Notes: generated by a model not told the origin, from the sequence alone. 64,000 bases of DNA from Mariniblastus fucicola (GCF_008087665.1 NZ_CP042912.1:6200001-6264000), one strand, 5' to 3'. Shown: positions 28,908 to 39,018, numbered from the stretch's first letter. Translations and numbers: made by a program.

Positions 28908-30263
28908 ATGAACCGAAATACGTTTCTGGCGCTAGTGATTGCCATGGCAGTCCTTTCGCCGCAAGTGACTGACGCTAACGCGCAGGACAAAGTCGAGCGG
29001 CGACAGCCGAAGCCTGAAGTTCGATACGAACTCGGTGCGGATTCGCTGAAGAACAATGATGTTCCTCAAGGTCGCCTGGAAGGCCCGCATCTTTTTCACA
29101 GCGACATCATCGAAAACACCGTGCGTCAGTATTGGGTTTTCGTGCCGGCTCAATACGATAAAGACAAACCTGCCAACGTGCTGGTTTTTCAGGACGGCGC
29201 CCGCACGATGAATCCCAATGGAGTCATCCGGGCGCAGAACGTTTTGGAAAACCTGATCGCCAAAAAACAGATTCCGGTAACCGTCGGGATCTTCATCACG
29301 CCGGGTCAGCGCGGTGACGCGTTCCCGGACAGCATCGGTTTCGGCAACCCGAACAATCGCGACCGCGAGTACGATGTGCTGGACGACAAATACGCTCGCT
29401 TCATCGTCGAAGAGATGCTGCCGGAAGTCGGCAAGAAGTACAACCTTTCCAAGGATCGAGCCGACCGTGCGATTGGCGGTTCGAGCAGCGGAGGCATCTG
29501 CGCGTTCACGGTCGCGTGGCAAAAGCCGGAAGAGTTCCGCAACGTGATCAGCTTCATCGGAAGCTTCACCAACATTCACGGCGGCCACGTTTATCCCGAT
29601 CTGGTTCTCGAAGCCGAAAAGAAAGACATCCGCATCTTTTTGCAGGACGGCGTCAATGATTTGCGACGTCCGGACAACCTTGAACGTGACTGGCATATTC
29701 AAAACCAAAAAATGGTGGCTGCGTTTGAGGAAAAAGGCTACGACATGGCCTACGTGTTCGGAGAAGGCGGGCACTCGGACGATCACGGCGGCGCGATGTT
29801 GCCGTTGATGCTTCGTTGGGTTTGGCGAGACCACCCGGACGTCGAAGACAAAACGGACGGTGACAAACTGGTGGCGATGGCGAAAGCGATGAAGCCGAAA
29901 GTCACCGATCCATTTCCAGGATTTGATGCTAGCGCAGAGGTTGATCCGAGCGGCGTTTACGAATGGTCGGGCCGTATGGGTCGAACCAGAATGGCTTCGA
30001 CGTTGAAGGTCAAAAACGACGGCGGGAAAATCACAGGCACGCTTGAGACCGAACGAGATGGCGAGGTCACAACCGCGGACATTATGAATCCGACACTCGA
30101 AGGCAACAAACTGGGCTTCGACATCGAACGCGAGTTCAACAATCGCGAAATGAAGATCACCTATCAGGGCATTGTCCACGGTGACAAAATCGTCGGCTGG
30201 CAAAGTTTCAACTTCCGCGGACAGGATCGTGATCGTGGTTGGGAAGCGAAAAAGGCAAAGTAA
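28908..30263 (+). CDS. Secreted esterase (CE1/enterochelin-esterase-like)
   Basis: 451 residues from ATG 28908. An ATG ten codons upstream would put polar residues before the signal peptide, so I prefer the internal one. The signal peptide ends DANA before Gln26. An alpha/beta hydrolase fold follows, with YWVFVPAQYDKDKPANVLVF, the nucleophile Ser193 in GGSSSGG, and His in GHSDDHGG near residue 290. The last 100 residues form a separate beta domain (VYEWSGRMGRTRMAS...). It probably removes acyl or feruloyl groups from hemicellulose in the periplasm, as the xylanase neighbour suggests. A role on other esters cannot be excluded. Confidence 0.85.
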   Translation: MNRNTFLALVIAMAVLSPQVTDANAQDKVERRQPKPEVRYELGADSLKNNDVPQGRLEGPHLFHSDIIENTVRQYWVFVPAQYDKDKPANVLVFQDGARTMNPNGVIRAQNVLENLIAKKQIPVTVGIFITPGQRGDAFPDSIGFGNPNNRDREYDVLDDKYARFIVEEMLPEVGKKYNLSKDRADRAIGGSSSGGICAFTVAWQKPEEFRNVISFIGSFTNIHGGHVYPDLVLEAEKKDIRIFLQDGVNDLRRPDNLERDWHIQNQKMVAAFEEKGYDMAYVFGEGGHSDDHGGAMLPLMLRWVWRDHPDVEDKTDGDKLVAMAKAMKPKVTDPFPGFDASAEVDPSGVYEWSGRMGRTRMASTLKVKNDGGKITGTLETERDGEVTTADIMNPTLEGNKLGFDIEREFNNREMKITYQGIVHGDKIVGWQSFNFRGQDRDRGWEAKKAK

Positions 30264-30266
30264 ACC

Positions 30267-32852
30267 ATGCGAAACGAATCGAAGACAATCTGGTTCTATC
30301 TACTGTGCGTTTCGCTGACTGCGATCTGTTGCACGCCTCTGCCTGCAAATGCGCAGATCGAGTTGAGCGAAACCGTTGAATCGATCATGGAGAGTCGCTG
30401 TTTCGATTGCCACGCGGGTGGCGGTGAAGAAGGCGGTGTTTCGTTCGACGAACTTGGTGAGATGAAGCCGGAAGAATCTCGCGAGCTTTGGCATCGCGTG
30501 CTCAAGCAGGTACGAACGGGCTTGATGCCACCGCCGCAGGATTACGATCCGCTGGAAGCCGACGAGAAACAGGAACTCGAATCGTGGATCATCACAGAAG
30601 CTTTGGGGCTCGATCCGGACAAGCCATTACCGGGCAAAGTCACCGTTCGCCGGCTTAATCGCGTCGAATACCGCAACACAATTCGTGACTTGTTGGGCTA
30701 CGACTACAACACGGCGATGAACTTTCCGGCTGACGACACGGGGCATGGGTTCGACAACATTGGCGAAGTCCTCTCGGTATCGCCGCTGCTGCTGGAGAAG
30801 TATTTCAACGCAGCGAGGGAGATCATCGCCAGCACCGTGCCGACGACTTCAAAGATCGTTCGCGAACAAGTCTACGCGGGATCGAATTTTCGTTTCGACG
30901 AGAAAGCCGAACTTGCGACGACCGCGCCCGGCGATATTTTAAGTTTGCTGTACTACAACGACGCGACGGCTCGCACGAAGATCGAAGTTGACATTCCCGG
31001 CGACTATCAGATCGTGCTGAACATGCGTGGCATGGAGAGCTACGTCGACAACGTTTTTGATCTCAACAGTTGCGAGTTCACGTTCACGTTTGATGGCGAG
31101 GTACTGCATCACAAAGAATACGTGCGACAGGGTGGCAAGCGACATTCGCTCGCCTTTGACCGAACGCTTGACGCCGGCGAGCACGAAATGGTGCTGACGA
31201 TCAAACCGACGTCGGAAGAAGATCAGGTTCGGAAACTGCGGCTCGACATCCGCGACGTGACGTTGCGCGGCCCGTTGGCGGAAGAGCATTACGTCAAACC
31301 GAAAGGCTACGAAAGCTTTTTCCCCAAAGACGTGCCTGCCGATCAGGCGGGGCAGAAAACGTATGCGGCCGAATTGCTTCGCCCCTTTGCAACAAAAGCT
31401 TTCCGTCGCCCTGCCGATGATCGAACGGTAGAGCGGCTGGTTTCGCTGGCGATGCAGTCACCTGCCAATGGCGATTCGTTTGAGTCGGGAATTGCGAAAG
31501 CGATGACGGCCGTGCTGGCTTCGCCGCGATTCATTTTTCGCGAAGAGTTTACGAAGGAAGACGACGATTCCGATTTTCCGTTGATCGATGAGTTCGCGTT
31601 GGCTTCTCGACTGTCTTTTTTCCTCTGGTCGTCCATGCCGGATGACGAGTTGATGCGCCTCGCGGAACAAGGCAAGCTACGCGAGAAACTCGACTCGCAA
31701 ATCGAACGGATGTTGGCCGACGACCGATCGAAGAATTTGGTTCAGAATTTTGTCGGCCAATGGCTGCAGGCTCGAGCGATTGAATCCATCCCAATCAACT
31801 CGCGTGCAATCGCTCGTCGCGAACAGAAACCTGATCCCGAAGCCGATCGCCAACGAAATCGTTTCTTTGAATTGGCCCGCAAAGGCGATGATCGAACTGA
31901 GGAAGAAGAAAAGGAGTTCAAAGACGCGGGACGTGATTTCCGCCGGCGATCGCGTCGTGGCAACAGAAACCGGGTTCGCTTCGACGATTCGATTCGCCGT
32001 GCGATGAAACGCGAAACGGAAATGCACTTCGACTACATTCTCAAAAACGATCGCAGTTTGCTGGAACTGATCGACGCGGACTATGCGTTCCTCAACGAAG
32101 ACCTGGCAAAGTTCTACAAAATCGAAGGACTTGAACCGATCGAAGGCCGTCAGTTGAAGTACGTACAACTCCCCGAAGACAGTATTCGCGGCGGGATTCT
32201 GACACAGGGAACTTTCCTGGCAGTGACCTCCAATCCGGATCGGACGTCGCCTGTGAAGCGGGGGCTGTTTGTGCTGGAAAACATCCTGGCGACGCCTGTC
32301 GCTGCTCCGCCGCCAGATATTCCGTCGCTTGAGGACGCTGAAGGTGACGACCCGAACGTGAAGCTGAGCTTGCGGAAAACGTTAGCCATTCACCGCGAGA
32401 ATCCGGCCTGTAGCTCATGTCACAATCGCATGGACCCGCTGGGGCTGGCGTTGGAAAACTTCAATCCAATGGGGCAGTTCCGAGAATCCGAATTCGGTCA
32501 GCCGATTCAAACCGAAGGCGAGCTGGCAACTGGAGAGGCGTTCACCAACATTCGCGAATTGAAAAAAGTGCTGGTCAACGACAAGCGTGACGATATCTAT
32601 CGATGCGTGACAGAAAAAATGATGACTTACGCCCTCGGGCGAAACATTGAATACCACGATACGCCGCTGATCGATCAACTGGTGCAAAAGCTCAATGATA
32701 ACGATGGCAAAGCGATCACTTTGCTGACTGAAATCATTCACTCGCCGGCCTTCCAACGGACGTCGCGAATTGATACCGCAGACGACGACTCGCTTTCGGC
32801 AACCGAATCCAAACAGAAATTACAATTTGTTTCAAGTGAAACCAATGAATAA
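30267..32852 (+). CDS. DUF1587/1592/1588/1585 protein with two c-heme motifs
   Basis: 861 residues with a signal peptide cut at about 29/30 (ANA-Q). A planctomycete cytochrome-like N-terminus carries C-F-D-C-H at 45-49, a c-type heme motif. The family core follows: LNRVEYRNTIRDLLGYD (DUF1587), FRREELFA-like RPFATKAFRRPADD (DUF1592), and GGILTQGTFLAVTSNPDRTSPV in parts (DUF1588). A second C-S-S-C-H at 715-719 lies in the NRMDPLGLALENF segment, and DUF1585 ends the protein. This large family is nearly confined to planctomycetes and relatives and is paired with DUF1552 proteins, as here. It is exported and its function is unknown; periplasmic electron transfer is a guess from the heme motifs. 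A charged insertion (EEEEKEFKDAGRDF) sits mid-protein. Confidence 0.93.
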   Translation: MRNESKTIWFYLLCVSLTAICCTPLPANAQIELSETVESIMESRCFDCHAGGGEEGGVSFDELGEMKPEESRELWHRVLKQVRTGLMPPPQDYDPLEADEKQELESWIITEALGLDPDKPLPGKVTVRRLNRVEYRNTIRDLLGYDYNTAMNFPADDTGHGFDNIGEVLSVSPLLLEKYFNAAREIIASTVPTTSKIVREQVYAGSNFRFDEKAELATTAPGDILSLLYYNDATARTKIEVDIPGDYQIVLNMRGMESYVDNVFDLNSCEFTFTFDGEVLHHKEYVRQGGKRHSLAFDRTLDAGEHEMVLTIKPTSEEDQVRKLRLDIRDVTLRGPLAEEHYVKPKGYESFFPKDVPADQAGQKTYAAELLRPFATKAFRRPADDRTVERLVSLAMQSPANGDSFESGIAKAMTAVLASPRFIFREEFTKEDDDSDFPLIDEFALASRLSFFLWSSMPDDELMRLAEQGKLREKLDSQIERMLADDRSKNLVQNFVGQWLQARAIESIPINSRAIARREQKPDPEADRQRNRFFELARKGDDRTEEEEKEFKDAGRDFRRRSRRGNRNRVRFDDSIRRAMKRETEMHFDYILKNDRSLLELIDADYAFLNEDLAKFYKIEGLEPIEGRQLKYVQLPEDSIRGGILTQGTFLAVTSNPDRTSPVKRGLFVLENILATPVAAPPPDIPSLEDAEGDDPNVKLSLRKTLAIHRENPACSSCHNRMDPLGLALENFNPMGQFRESEFGQPIQTEGELATGEAFTNIRELKKVLVNDKRDDIYRCVTEKMMTYALGRNIEYHDTPLIDQLVQKLNDNDGKAITLLTEIIHSPAFQRTSRIDTADDDSLSATESKQKLQFVSSETNE

Positions 32853-34206
32853 CTCCAGACGAAATTTTCTTCGTGGGCTGGGAGCCTGTGTAGCATTGCC
32901 AGCGATGCAATCGATGATGGCTCGTCCGTTGATCGGAGCCGTCGGAGGCGTTGGCGCTGCTCCGATCGCAACGACAGCAACCGGTGCTCCATTGCGGACG
33001 GCGTTTCTGTCCTTTCCCAACGGCGCGATCCCAAATTCGTGGTGGCCAGACGAAACAGGCAAGAACTACGCGATCTCGGAAACGCTCAAGCCGCTTGATT
33101 CGATGCGCGATTCGTTTCAGTTGCTTAAAGGGCTGGACATGGAAGTCGCCGAAGGCAAGCAGGACGGTGGTGGCGACCACGCTCGCGGCAACGGAACTTT
33201 CCTGACCGGCGTCCGTCTCAACAAAAGTGCGACTGATATTCGCGCCGGCGTTTCGATCGACCAGATCATCGCCAACGGAGTCAGCGGGCAGACTCGATTC
33301 CCTTCACTGGAACTTGCCTCCGATCCGGTTCGTCAGGCAAGTGGTTGTGACTCAGGGTATTCATGTGCGTATCAGTACAACATTTCGTGGAAGTCCGAAT
33401 CGACACCGATGGCGACGGAGAACAATCCGCGGCTGGTATTCGAGCGGCTTTTTGGAGCCGGGAATCCTGGGCAACGAGTCAAAAATCTGCAGCAGCGGCG
33501 TGAAGAGCAACGAAGCATTCTGGATTTCGTGATGGAAGACACGCGATCGATGACTCGGCGACTGCAGCGATCCGACAAGCAGAAACTTGACGAGTACCTT
33601 TCGGGCGTTCGGGAGCTGGAACGTCGAATCCAGAAAGCCGAATCGTTTGGCGACCCCAAAGATCCTGGCATCGAGACACCGGTTGGCATTCCGCCGTCTC
33701 ACACGGAATACGTGAACCTGATGTACGACTTGATGGTGTTGGCGTTCCAGACGGATTCGACACGAGTCTGCTCTTTGATGCTCGGTCACGACGGTGATAA
33801 CCGCTCTTACGATTTCATTGGGATTTCTGAAGGCCATCACGATTTGAGCCATCACCAGAACAAAGAGGACCGCGTTGAAAAAGTGAAGCAAATTGATTTG
33901 TGGTACGTCCAACAGTTTGCGAAGTTTCTGCAGAAGCTGGAAAACACAAAAGACGTGGACGGCAATTCAATTCTGCACAACTCGATGGTGCTTTTCGGAA
34001 GCGGCAACGCCGACGGAAACCGGCATACCCATTCCGATTTGCCGATCGTTCTTGCCGGTAGCGGCGGAGGCCGGTTGACTCCGGGACGGTTCGTTGATCA
34101 CAAAAGTAAGCCGCTTTCCAATCTTTACGTGACCCTTGCCCAGCAAATGGGGGTTGAATCACTGGAACGGTTTGGCGACTCCACGGGTGCCATTTCCGAC
34201 ATTTGA
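32845..34206 (+). CDS. DUF1552 protein, Tat-exported
   Basis: 453 residues from ATG 32845, overlapping the upstream stop by eight bases. The N-terminus NNSRRNFLRGLG is a twin-arginine signal, followed by the hydrophobic ACVALPAMQSMM. The body matches the DUF1552 family: FLSFPNGAIPNSWWPD, NGTFLTG, SIDQIIAN, SCAYQYNISWKS, LMLGHDGDNRSYDFIGI and HHDLSHHQN. These proteins are related to the DUF1501/phosphatase-like superfamily and always travel with DUF1592 proteins. Tat export implies folding, possibly cofactor insertion, before secretion. It is most likely a partner of the preceding protein. Function is unknown. Confidence 0.93.
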   Translation: MNNSRRNFLRGLGACVALPAMQSMMARPLIGAVGGVGAAPIATTATGAPLRTAFLSFPNGAIPNSWWPDETGKNYAISETLKPLDSMRDSFQLLKGLDMEVAEGKQDGGGDHARGNGTFLTGVRLNKSATDIRAGVSIDQIIANGVSGQTRFPSLELASDPVRQASGCDSGYSCAYQYNISWKSESTPMATENNPRLVFERLFGAGNPGQRVKNLQQRREEQRSILDFVMEDTRSMTRRLQRSDKQKLDEYLSGVRELERRIQKAESFGDPKDPGIETPVGIPPSHTEYVNLMYDLMVLAFQTDSTRVCSLMLGHDGDNRSYDFIGISEGHHDLSHHQNKEDRVEKVKQIDLWYVQQFAKFLQKLENTKDVDGNSILHNSMVLFGSGNADGNRHTHSDLPIVLAGSGGGRLTPGRFVDHKSKPLSNLYVTLAQQMGVESLERFGDSTGAISDI

Positions 34207-34255
34207 TTTTGAACACATTTCGCCCCCCCAATTTGCACGGACTATCGGTGACTTC

Positions 34256-35620
34256 ATGAAACAAATCCTCTCAATCGCTTTGCTTCTGATCGTCGGCATC
34301 ACAGTCTCTGCCCAGGAAGCGGAAAACAACTGGCATCAGTTCCGCGGACCGACTGGAAATGGCGTTTCGGCGAACGCAACGCCACCGATTTCGTGGAAGC
34401 CCGCAGACGCGAAATGGAAAACGGAAATCCCGGGCAGCGGACTTTCGAGCCCGGTTGTCTGGAACGACAAAATCATCATGCTGACTTCGGTGAAGACCGA
34501 TCGCGTGAAGGAGGGTGCTGAAGCGGCACCCGCCCAGGAAGAGACTCGCCCGGATCAAGGCCGTGGCGGACGTGGAGGCCGAGGCGGTCGCCGTGGAAGA
34601 CGACAAAGCCCACCGCCATCCAACTACCATGATTTTTTCGTTGTCTGCGTGAGTCGAGATGACGGAAGTGAACTCTGGAAAACCAAGGTCAATAGTGAAG
34701 TGCCGCATGAATCGCATCACGGCACAAATTCGTTTGCTTCTGGCTCACCCGTCACCGACGGCAGCCACATCTGGGCGTCGTTCAGTTCGTTTGGCGTGTT
34801 CTGCCTGGACATGGACGGCAAAGTTGTCTGGGATCGTCAGCTTGGCAAAATGAAAACGCGAAACTCATTCGGAGAAGGTGCTTCCCCGGCAGTTCATGGC
34901 GATACTCTGGTCGTCAACTGGGACCATGAAGGCCAATCTTTCATCGAAGCCATGAATGCGAAGACCGGGAAAACGATTTGGAAGAAAGACCGCGACGAAC
35001 AGACTTCGTGGTCAACGCCGGTAATCGTTGAGCACGACGGCAAAGTCCAGGTGATCACCAACGGTGCCAAGCGAGTCCGCAGCTACAACCTGGCCAACGG
35101 CGATGTGATCTGGGAATGCGGCGGACAAACCGGCAATCCGATTCCGACGCCGATGGTGATCGATGATATGGCCGTTTGCATGACGGGTTTTCGCCAGAAC
35201 GCTGCGATGGGGATTCCATTGTCGAGCGAAGGCGACATCACGGATTCGGAGCAGGTCGTTTGGAGTCGCCGTGATATCGGGCCTTACGTTCCGACAGGCG
35301 TGCTCTACAAAGGCACCGTTTACTCAACCAAAGGCAGCGATGCGATCCTGACTGCGATCGATGCCAAGACCGGCGACACGGTGATCAAAGCCACTCGCTT
35401 GAGCGGGATTCGCAGCCTGTATTCATCCATGGTTGCAGCCAACGATCACATTTACGTGACAGGACGAAACGGTATGACGTTGGTTCTCAAACATGGTGAC
35501 AAACTTGACATCGTTGCCTCGAATGATCTGGGGGAAGAGGTCGATGCCACGCCAGCAATCGTCGACAACCAGATCTTTATTCGCGGACACCAGAATCTGT
35601 ACTGCTTTGAGAAGCAGTAA
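34256..35620 (+). CDS. Secreted PQQ-like beta-propeller protein
   Basis: 454 residues from ATG 34256. The upstream extension of the frame is inside the DUF1552 gene. The signal peptide ends VSA before Gln20. WHQFRGPTGNGVS at the start of the mature part and repeated blades (DDGSELWKTKV, MDGKVVWDRQ, KTGKTIWKKDRD, NGDVIWECGGQ) show the PQQ-binding-like propeller of the WD40/PQQ type. A run of Arg-Gly repeats (RGGRGGRGGRRGRR) at about residues 103-117 interrupts the first blades. Many planctomycete members lack enzyme activity, and the metal/PQQ-binding residues cannot be assessed here. It follows the DUF1592-DUF1552 pair by 49 bases. Confidence 0.87.
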   Translation: MKQILSIALLLIVGITVSAQEAENNWHQFRGPTGNGVSANATPPISWKPADAKWKTEIPGSGLSSPVVWNDKIIMLTSVKTDRVKEGAEAAPAQEETRPDQGRGGRGGRGGRRGRRQSPPPSNYHDFFVVCVSRDDGSELWKTKVNSEVPHESHHGTNSFASGSPVTDGSHIWASFSSFGVFCLDMDGKVVWDRQLGKMKTRNSFGEGASPAVHGDTLVVNWDHEGQSFIEAMNAKTGKTIWKKDRDEQTSWSTPVIVEHDGKVQVITNGAKRVRSYNLANGDVIWECGGQTGNPIPTPMVIDDMAVCMTGFRQNAAMGIPLSSEGDITDSEQVVWSRRDIGPYVPTGVLYKGTVYSTKGSDAILTAIDAKTGDTVIKATRLSGIRSLYSSMVAANDHIYVTGRNGMTLVLKHGDKLDIVASNDLGEEVDATPAIVDNQIFIRGHQNLYCFEKQ

Positions 35621-35742
35621 AACCAACAGCGGGTGACGGTGGTTGTTCGATACAAACCAAGAGCACAATCCAAAGCTTAACGTTCTCAAAACATTCACAG
35701 GTTACGATCTGACAAACAAGACACTCTTCAGATCGAAACATC

Positions 35743-38355
35743 ATGAACAATCGACTTGCTTTTCTTTCCGTGGTCGTCGCTGTATTTTGCGTCACGGCCA
35801 TTGCACCGAACCGCCTGGCTCAGGCTCAGGAAAATACGCCCGAAACTCCGTTGCGAGCGATCAATGAGATTGATGAGTCGCGAGTGGTGTCGAAATCGAT
35901 ACTGCCGACGGGCAATCTCATCAAGCCAGCTGGCAAGTCGGTTGAGTTTTACGGCCGGCCCAACGATCTCGCGTTGACGTCGGACCGAAAATGGTTGCTG
36001 GTGAAAGACTGGAAAGCACTTCGCGTGTTTGATGCCGCGTCGATGGAGCTCAAGCAAACCGTTGCCAGCCCGGGAAACGCATCGCTACACGGAATCGATG
36101 TGACGTCTCGAGGCGAAGTTCTGTTTACGAATGCCAAACGCGAGGTTCATGTCTTCAAGAATTCGGCGAACGACGCTGATGCGCCAAAATTTGAACTCGA
36201 TCGATCGATCCAACTTCCGTCCGATTGCTTTCCCTGCGGCGTGACGTCTGCGGCGGACGGGAAGATGGCCTATGTTTGCCTGTCGAAGAAGAATTCGCTG
36301 GCTGTGATCGATCTTGAGGCCAATGAAGTCACGAAAGAGATCCCGGTTGGCATCGCGCCTTTCGATGTCGAAATCGGAACCGATCAACTGCTTTACGTTT
36401 CCAATCTTGGCGGCCGACTCCCAATCGATGGCGACAAAACGGCTCCTTCTGCGGGCTCCGACGTCGTCGTCGACAAGCGTGGGGTCGCGAGCACTGGAAC
36501 AGTCTCGATCGTTTCACTGGAAACGCTGGAGGTCACGAAATCCGTCGATACCGGGCGACATCCTTCGATCCTGCTTCCGCTGGAAAAATCGGTTCTGGTT
36601 TGCAATACCAACGAAGATTCCGTCAGCCAGATCACGGACGAAGGTCCCGTGAAAGCCATCAATGTGAAGCCCGATTCGCGTCTTCCGTTTGGTTCAATGC
36701 CCAACGGATTGGCGTCAACCGAAGATGGGCAGACCGTCTTTGTCGCGCTGGCAGGGAACAATGCCATCTCCGTGCTGGATCGCAAAACGCTCGACACGCA
36801 ACCGGCGTCGGGGCTGATCCCAACGGGCTGGTATCCGGTCAGCGTCGTTTGCGATGAATCGAACCTGTACGTTGCCAACATCAAAGGGATTGGATCGCGA
36901 TCAGAGCGGCGTCCGCCAGAGAAAGGTCGCAACTCGCACGACCATCGTGGTTCGGTGCAAAAGATTGCTATTTCGGACATCCGGGATAAAGCAACACTGG
37001 AAACATGGTCCAAAACCGTTGCGGAGAACGCTCACTTTCCACAGATTCTGCGTACCCAATCGATCGCCGAGAGCTCCGATGTCGCCCCGGTTCCCGTGCC
37101 AAAAAAACTTGGTCAACCGAGCGTTTTCAAGCACGTGGTCTATGTCATCAAAGAGAATCGGACTTTCGACCAGGTCTTCGGCGATATCCCGGAAGCCCGA
37201 TCGGAACCCGGGCTGTGCATCTTTCCTGAAAAAGTGACGCCAAACCATCACGCGCTCGCGAAACGATTCGGGCTGTTGGACAACTATTACTGCAACGGAG
37301 TCCTGTCGGCCGATGGCCACTCATGGGCCACCGAAGGAAACGTCACGCCTTATCTTGAGAGAGCGTTTGGTGGGTTCGCACGCAGTTATACTTTCGGCAA
37401 CGACCCAATCACGTATTCCGCTTCCGGATTCATCTGGGATCGATTCCTCGATGCAGGCCTTTCGTTTCGAAATTTTGGCGAAATGAACTACTCCACACCG
37501 CCCGAAGGCATGAAGTATCAGGAAGTGTTCGCGGAGTTTGAAGCCGGCAAAGACACAAAGTTCGCCCAGAACATTGGCGTCGAACGGTTGCGAGGCTACT
37601 CAAGTCCGGACTATCCGGGATGGAACATGCTGATCCCCGATGTCGTGCGGATGAACCGCTTTCTGAAAGAGTTCCGCGAATTCGAAGCCAAAGGAACGTT
37701 GCCGAACCTGACGCTCATCTATCTTCCTCAGGATCATCTCGGTGGAGGCGTCACGAGTAACGCTCATATGGCGGACAACGATTTGGCGCTTGGACAACTG
37801 GTTGAAGCAATTTCGAATTCAAAGTTTTGGGACGATACCCTGATCGTCGTCAACGAAGACGATCCGCAGAACGGATACGATCATATCGACGGCCACCGAA
37901 GCCTGTGCCTGGTGATCAGTGCGTACAGTCAACCAGGAATCAACCACAGTTTCTACAATCAAACTTCGGTACTGCGAACTGCGTTGCACCTGTTTGGACT
38001 GCCGCCGTTGAATCAGAAAGATGCGGCAATGCCGTTGATGGAAGACTGCTTTGCGGCGACGAAAGTCAACGCGAAACCCTACAAGGCGATCGCGGCCAAC
38101 TATCCTTTGAACGAAACGCCCAAGCCAAAGTCAGAGCAGTCGAACACGGAGAAAAAGTGGCGATCGATTCTGGCAACCGTTCCGATTCAGCGAACCGGAA
38201 TGAAAACGGAAACGGACGAAGACAATCTGAACCGTTTCGTTTGGCATGAAGTGAAGGGTTGGGAAACGCCCTACCCGACTGACTTCTCGGGTGCACATGG
38301 CAAAGGCCTGTCGTCGCTTGGTCTGGTGATCGACGAGGACGCTGACGAGGACTAA
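35743..38355 (+). CDS. YncE-type propeller fused to phosphoesterase domain, secreted
   Basis: 870 residues, signal peptide ending AQA before Gln29. Residues about 50-430 are a seven-bladed propeller of the YncE/surface-antigen type (DLALTSDRKWLLVKD, KMAYVCLSKKNSLAVID, LYVSNLGGRLP, MPNGLASTEDGQTVFVA). From about residue 463, VVYVIKENRTFDQVFGD begins a phosphoesterase (phospholipase-C-like, alkaline phosphatase superfamily) domain. NGVLSADGHSWATEG, PQDHLGGG and VVNEDDPQNGYDHIDGHRS supply metal-binding Asp and His. The fusion is known in bacteria and its substrate is not established. It is probably the last gene of the plus-strand block that starts at the xylanase. Confidence 0.88.
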   Translation: MNNRLAFLSVVVAVFCVTAIAPNRLAQAQENTPETPLRAINEIDESRVVSKSILPTGNLIKPAGKSVEFYGRPNDLALTSDRKWLLVKDWKALRVFDAASMELKQTVASPGNASLHGIDVTSRGEVLFTNAKREVHVFKNSANDADAPKFELDRSIQLPSDCFPCGVTSAADGKMAYVCLSKKNSLAVIDLEANEVTKEIPVGIAPFDVEIGTDQLLYVSNLGGRLPIDGDKTAPSAGSDVVVDKRGVASTGTVSIVSLETLEVTKSVDTGRHPSILLPLEKSVLVCNTNEDSVSQITDEGPVKAINVKPDSRLPFGSMPNGLASTEDGQTVFVALAGNNAISVLDRKTLDTQPASGLIPTGWYPVSVVCDESNLYVANIKGIGSRSERRPPEKGRNSHDHRGSVQKIAISDIRDKATLETWSKTVAENAHFPQILRTQSIAESSDVAPVPVPKKLGQPSVFKHVVYVIKENRTFDQVFGDIPEARSEPGLCIFPEKVTPNHHALAKRFGLLDNYYCNGVLSADGHSWATEGNVTPYLERAFGGFARSYTFGNDPITYSASGFIWDRFLDAGLSFRNFGEMNYSTPPEGMKYQEVFAEFEAGKDTKFAQNIGVERLRGYSSPDYPGWNMLIPDVVRMNRFLKEFREFEAKGTLPNLTLIYLPQDHLGGGVTSNAHMADNDLALGQLVEAISNSKFWDDTLIVVNEDDPQNGYDHIDGHRSLCLVISAYSQPGINHSFYNQTSVLRTALHLFGLPPLNQKDAAMPLMEDCFAATKVNAKPYKAIAANYPLNETPKPKSEQSNTEKKWRSILATVPIQRTGMKTETDEDNLNRFVWHEVKGWETPYPTDFSGAHGKGLSSLGLVIDEDADED

Positions 38356-38433
38356 AAGTTGCCGCCACGTTGACTGAATAGGCAACCACGCAAGATCCAG
38401 AGAGCTCTCAACGAGGCCTGGCGGCCGGCGAGC

Positions 38434-39018
38434 CTACTTCAGTTTCGCACATTGTTTATAGCGGTAGCACCCGACGACATGATCGTTCACCAGACCGGTG
38501 GCTTGCATGTGAGCGTACATGATCGTGCTGCCAACGAACTTGAAGCCACGCTTTTTCAAGTCCTTGCTGAGCGCGTCCGATTCCTCGCTGGTGGCGGGCA
38601 CCTCTTTCATCGTCTTCCACTTGTTCTGCCTTGGCGAACCGTCGACAAAGCGCCAAATGTAATCGTCAAAGCTACCGAACTGGTCCTGAATTTTCAGGAA
38701 TTGCCTCGCATTGGTGACCGCCGAATTGACCTTCAAGCGATTGCGGATGATGCCCGGATTCTCGAGCAGTTTGGCGATTCTTTTGTCCGTGAAACGAGCA
38801 ACTTTGGCTGGATCGAAATTCGCGAACGCTTTGCGGTAGCCTTCGCGTTTATTGAGCACCGTCGACCAACTGAGCCCAGCCTGAGCACCTTCGAGAATGA
38901 GGAACTCGAACTGGGTTTGATCATCGTGAACCGGTACGCCCCATTCCGTATCGTGGTATTCGACATAGAGATCGTTGCCAGAAAGGCACCAGTCACAGCG
39001 CGTTTTTGGTTTTGCCAT
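38434..39018 (-). CDS. tag: DNA-3-methyladenine glycosylase I
   Basis: 194 residues. The start RCDWCLSGNDLYVEYHDTEWG (in parts) holds the zinc ligand Cys and His, and the C-terminal ligands are in NDHVVGCYRY. The catalytic-pocket Glu lies in FLILEGAQAGLSW. NPGIIRNRLKVNSAVTNA and GFKFVGSTIMYAHMQATG are family landmarks. The enzyme removes 3-methyladenine from alkylated DNA by hydrolysing the glycosidic bond. It is the last gene of a six-gene minus-strand run, 110 bases after the AIM24-like gene. No other repair gene is nearby, so co-transcription may be accidental. Confidence 0.95.
   Translation of the reverse strand: MAKPKTRCDWCLSGNDLYVEYHDTEWGVPVHDDQTQFEFLILEGAQAGLSWSTVLNKREGYRKAFANFDPAKVARFTDKRIAKLLENPGIIRNRLKVNSAVTNARQFLKIQDQFGSFDDYIWRFVDGSPRQNKWKTMKEVPATSEESDALSKDLKKRGFKFVGSTIMYAHMQATGLVNDHVVGCYRYKQCAKLK

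Noticed and set aside
28932-30203. 423-codon minus-strand frame
   Set aside because: It is antisense to the esterase gene; no family features.
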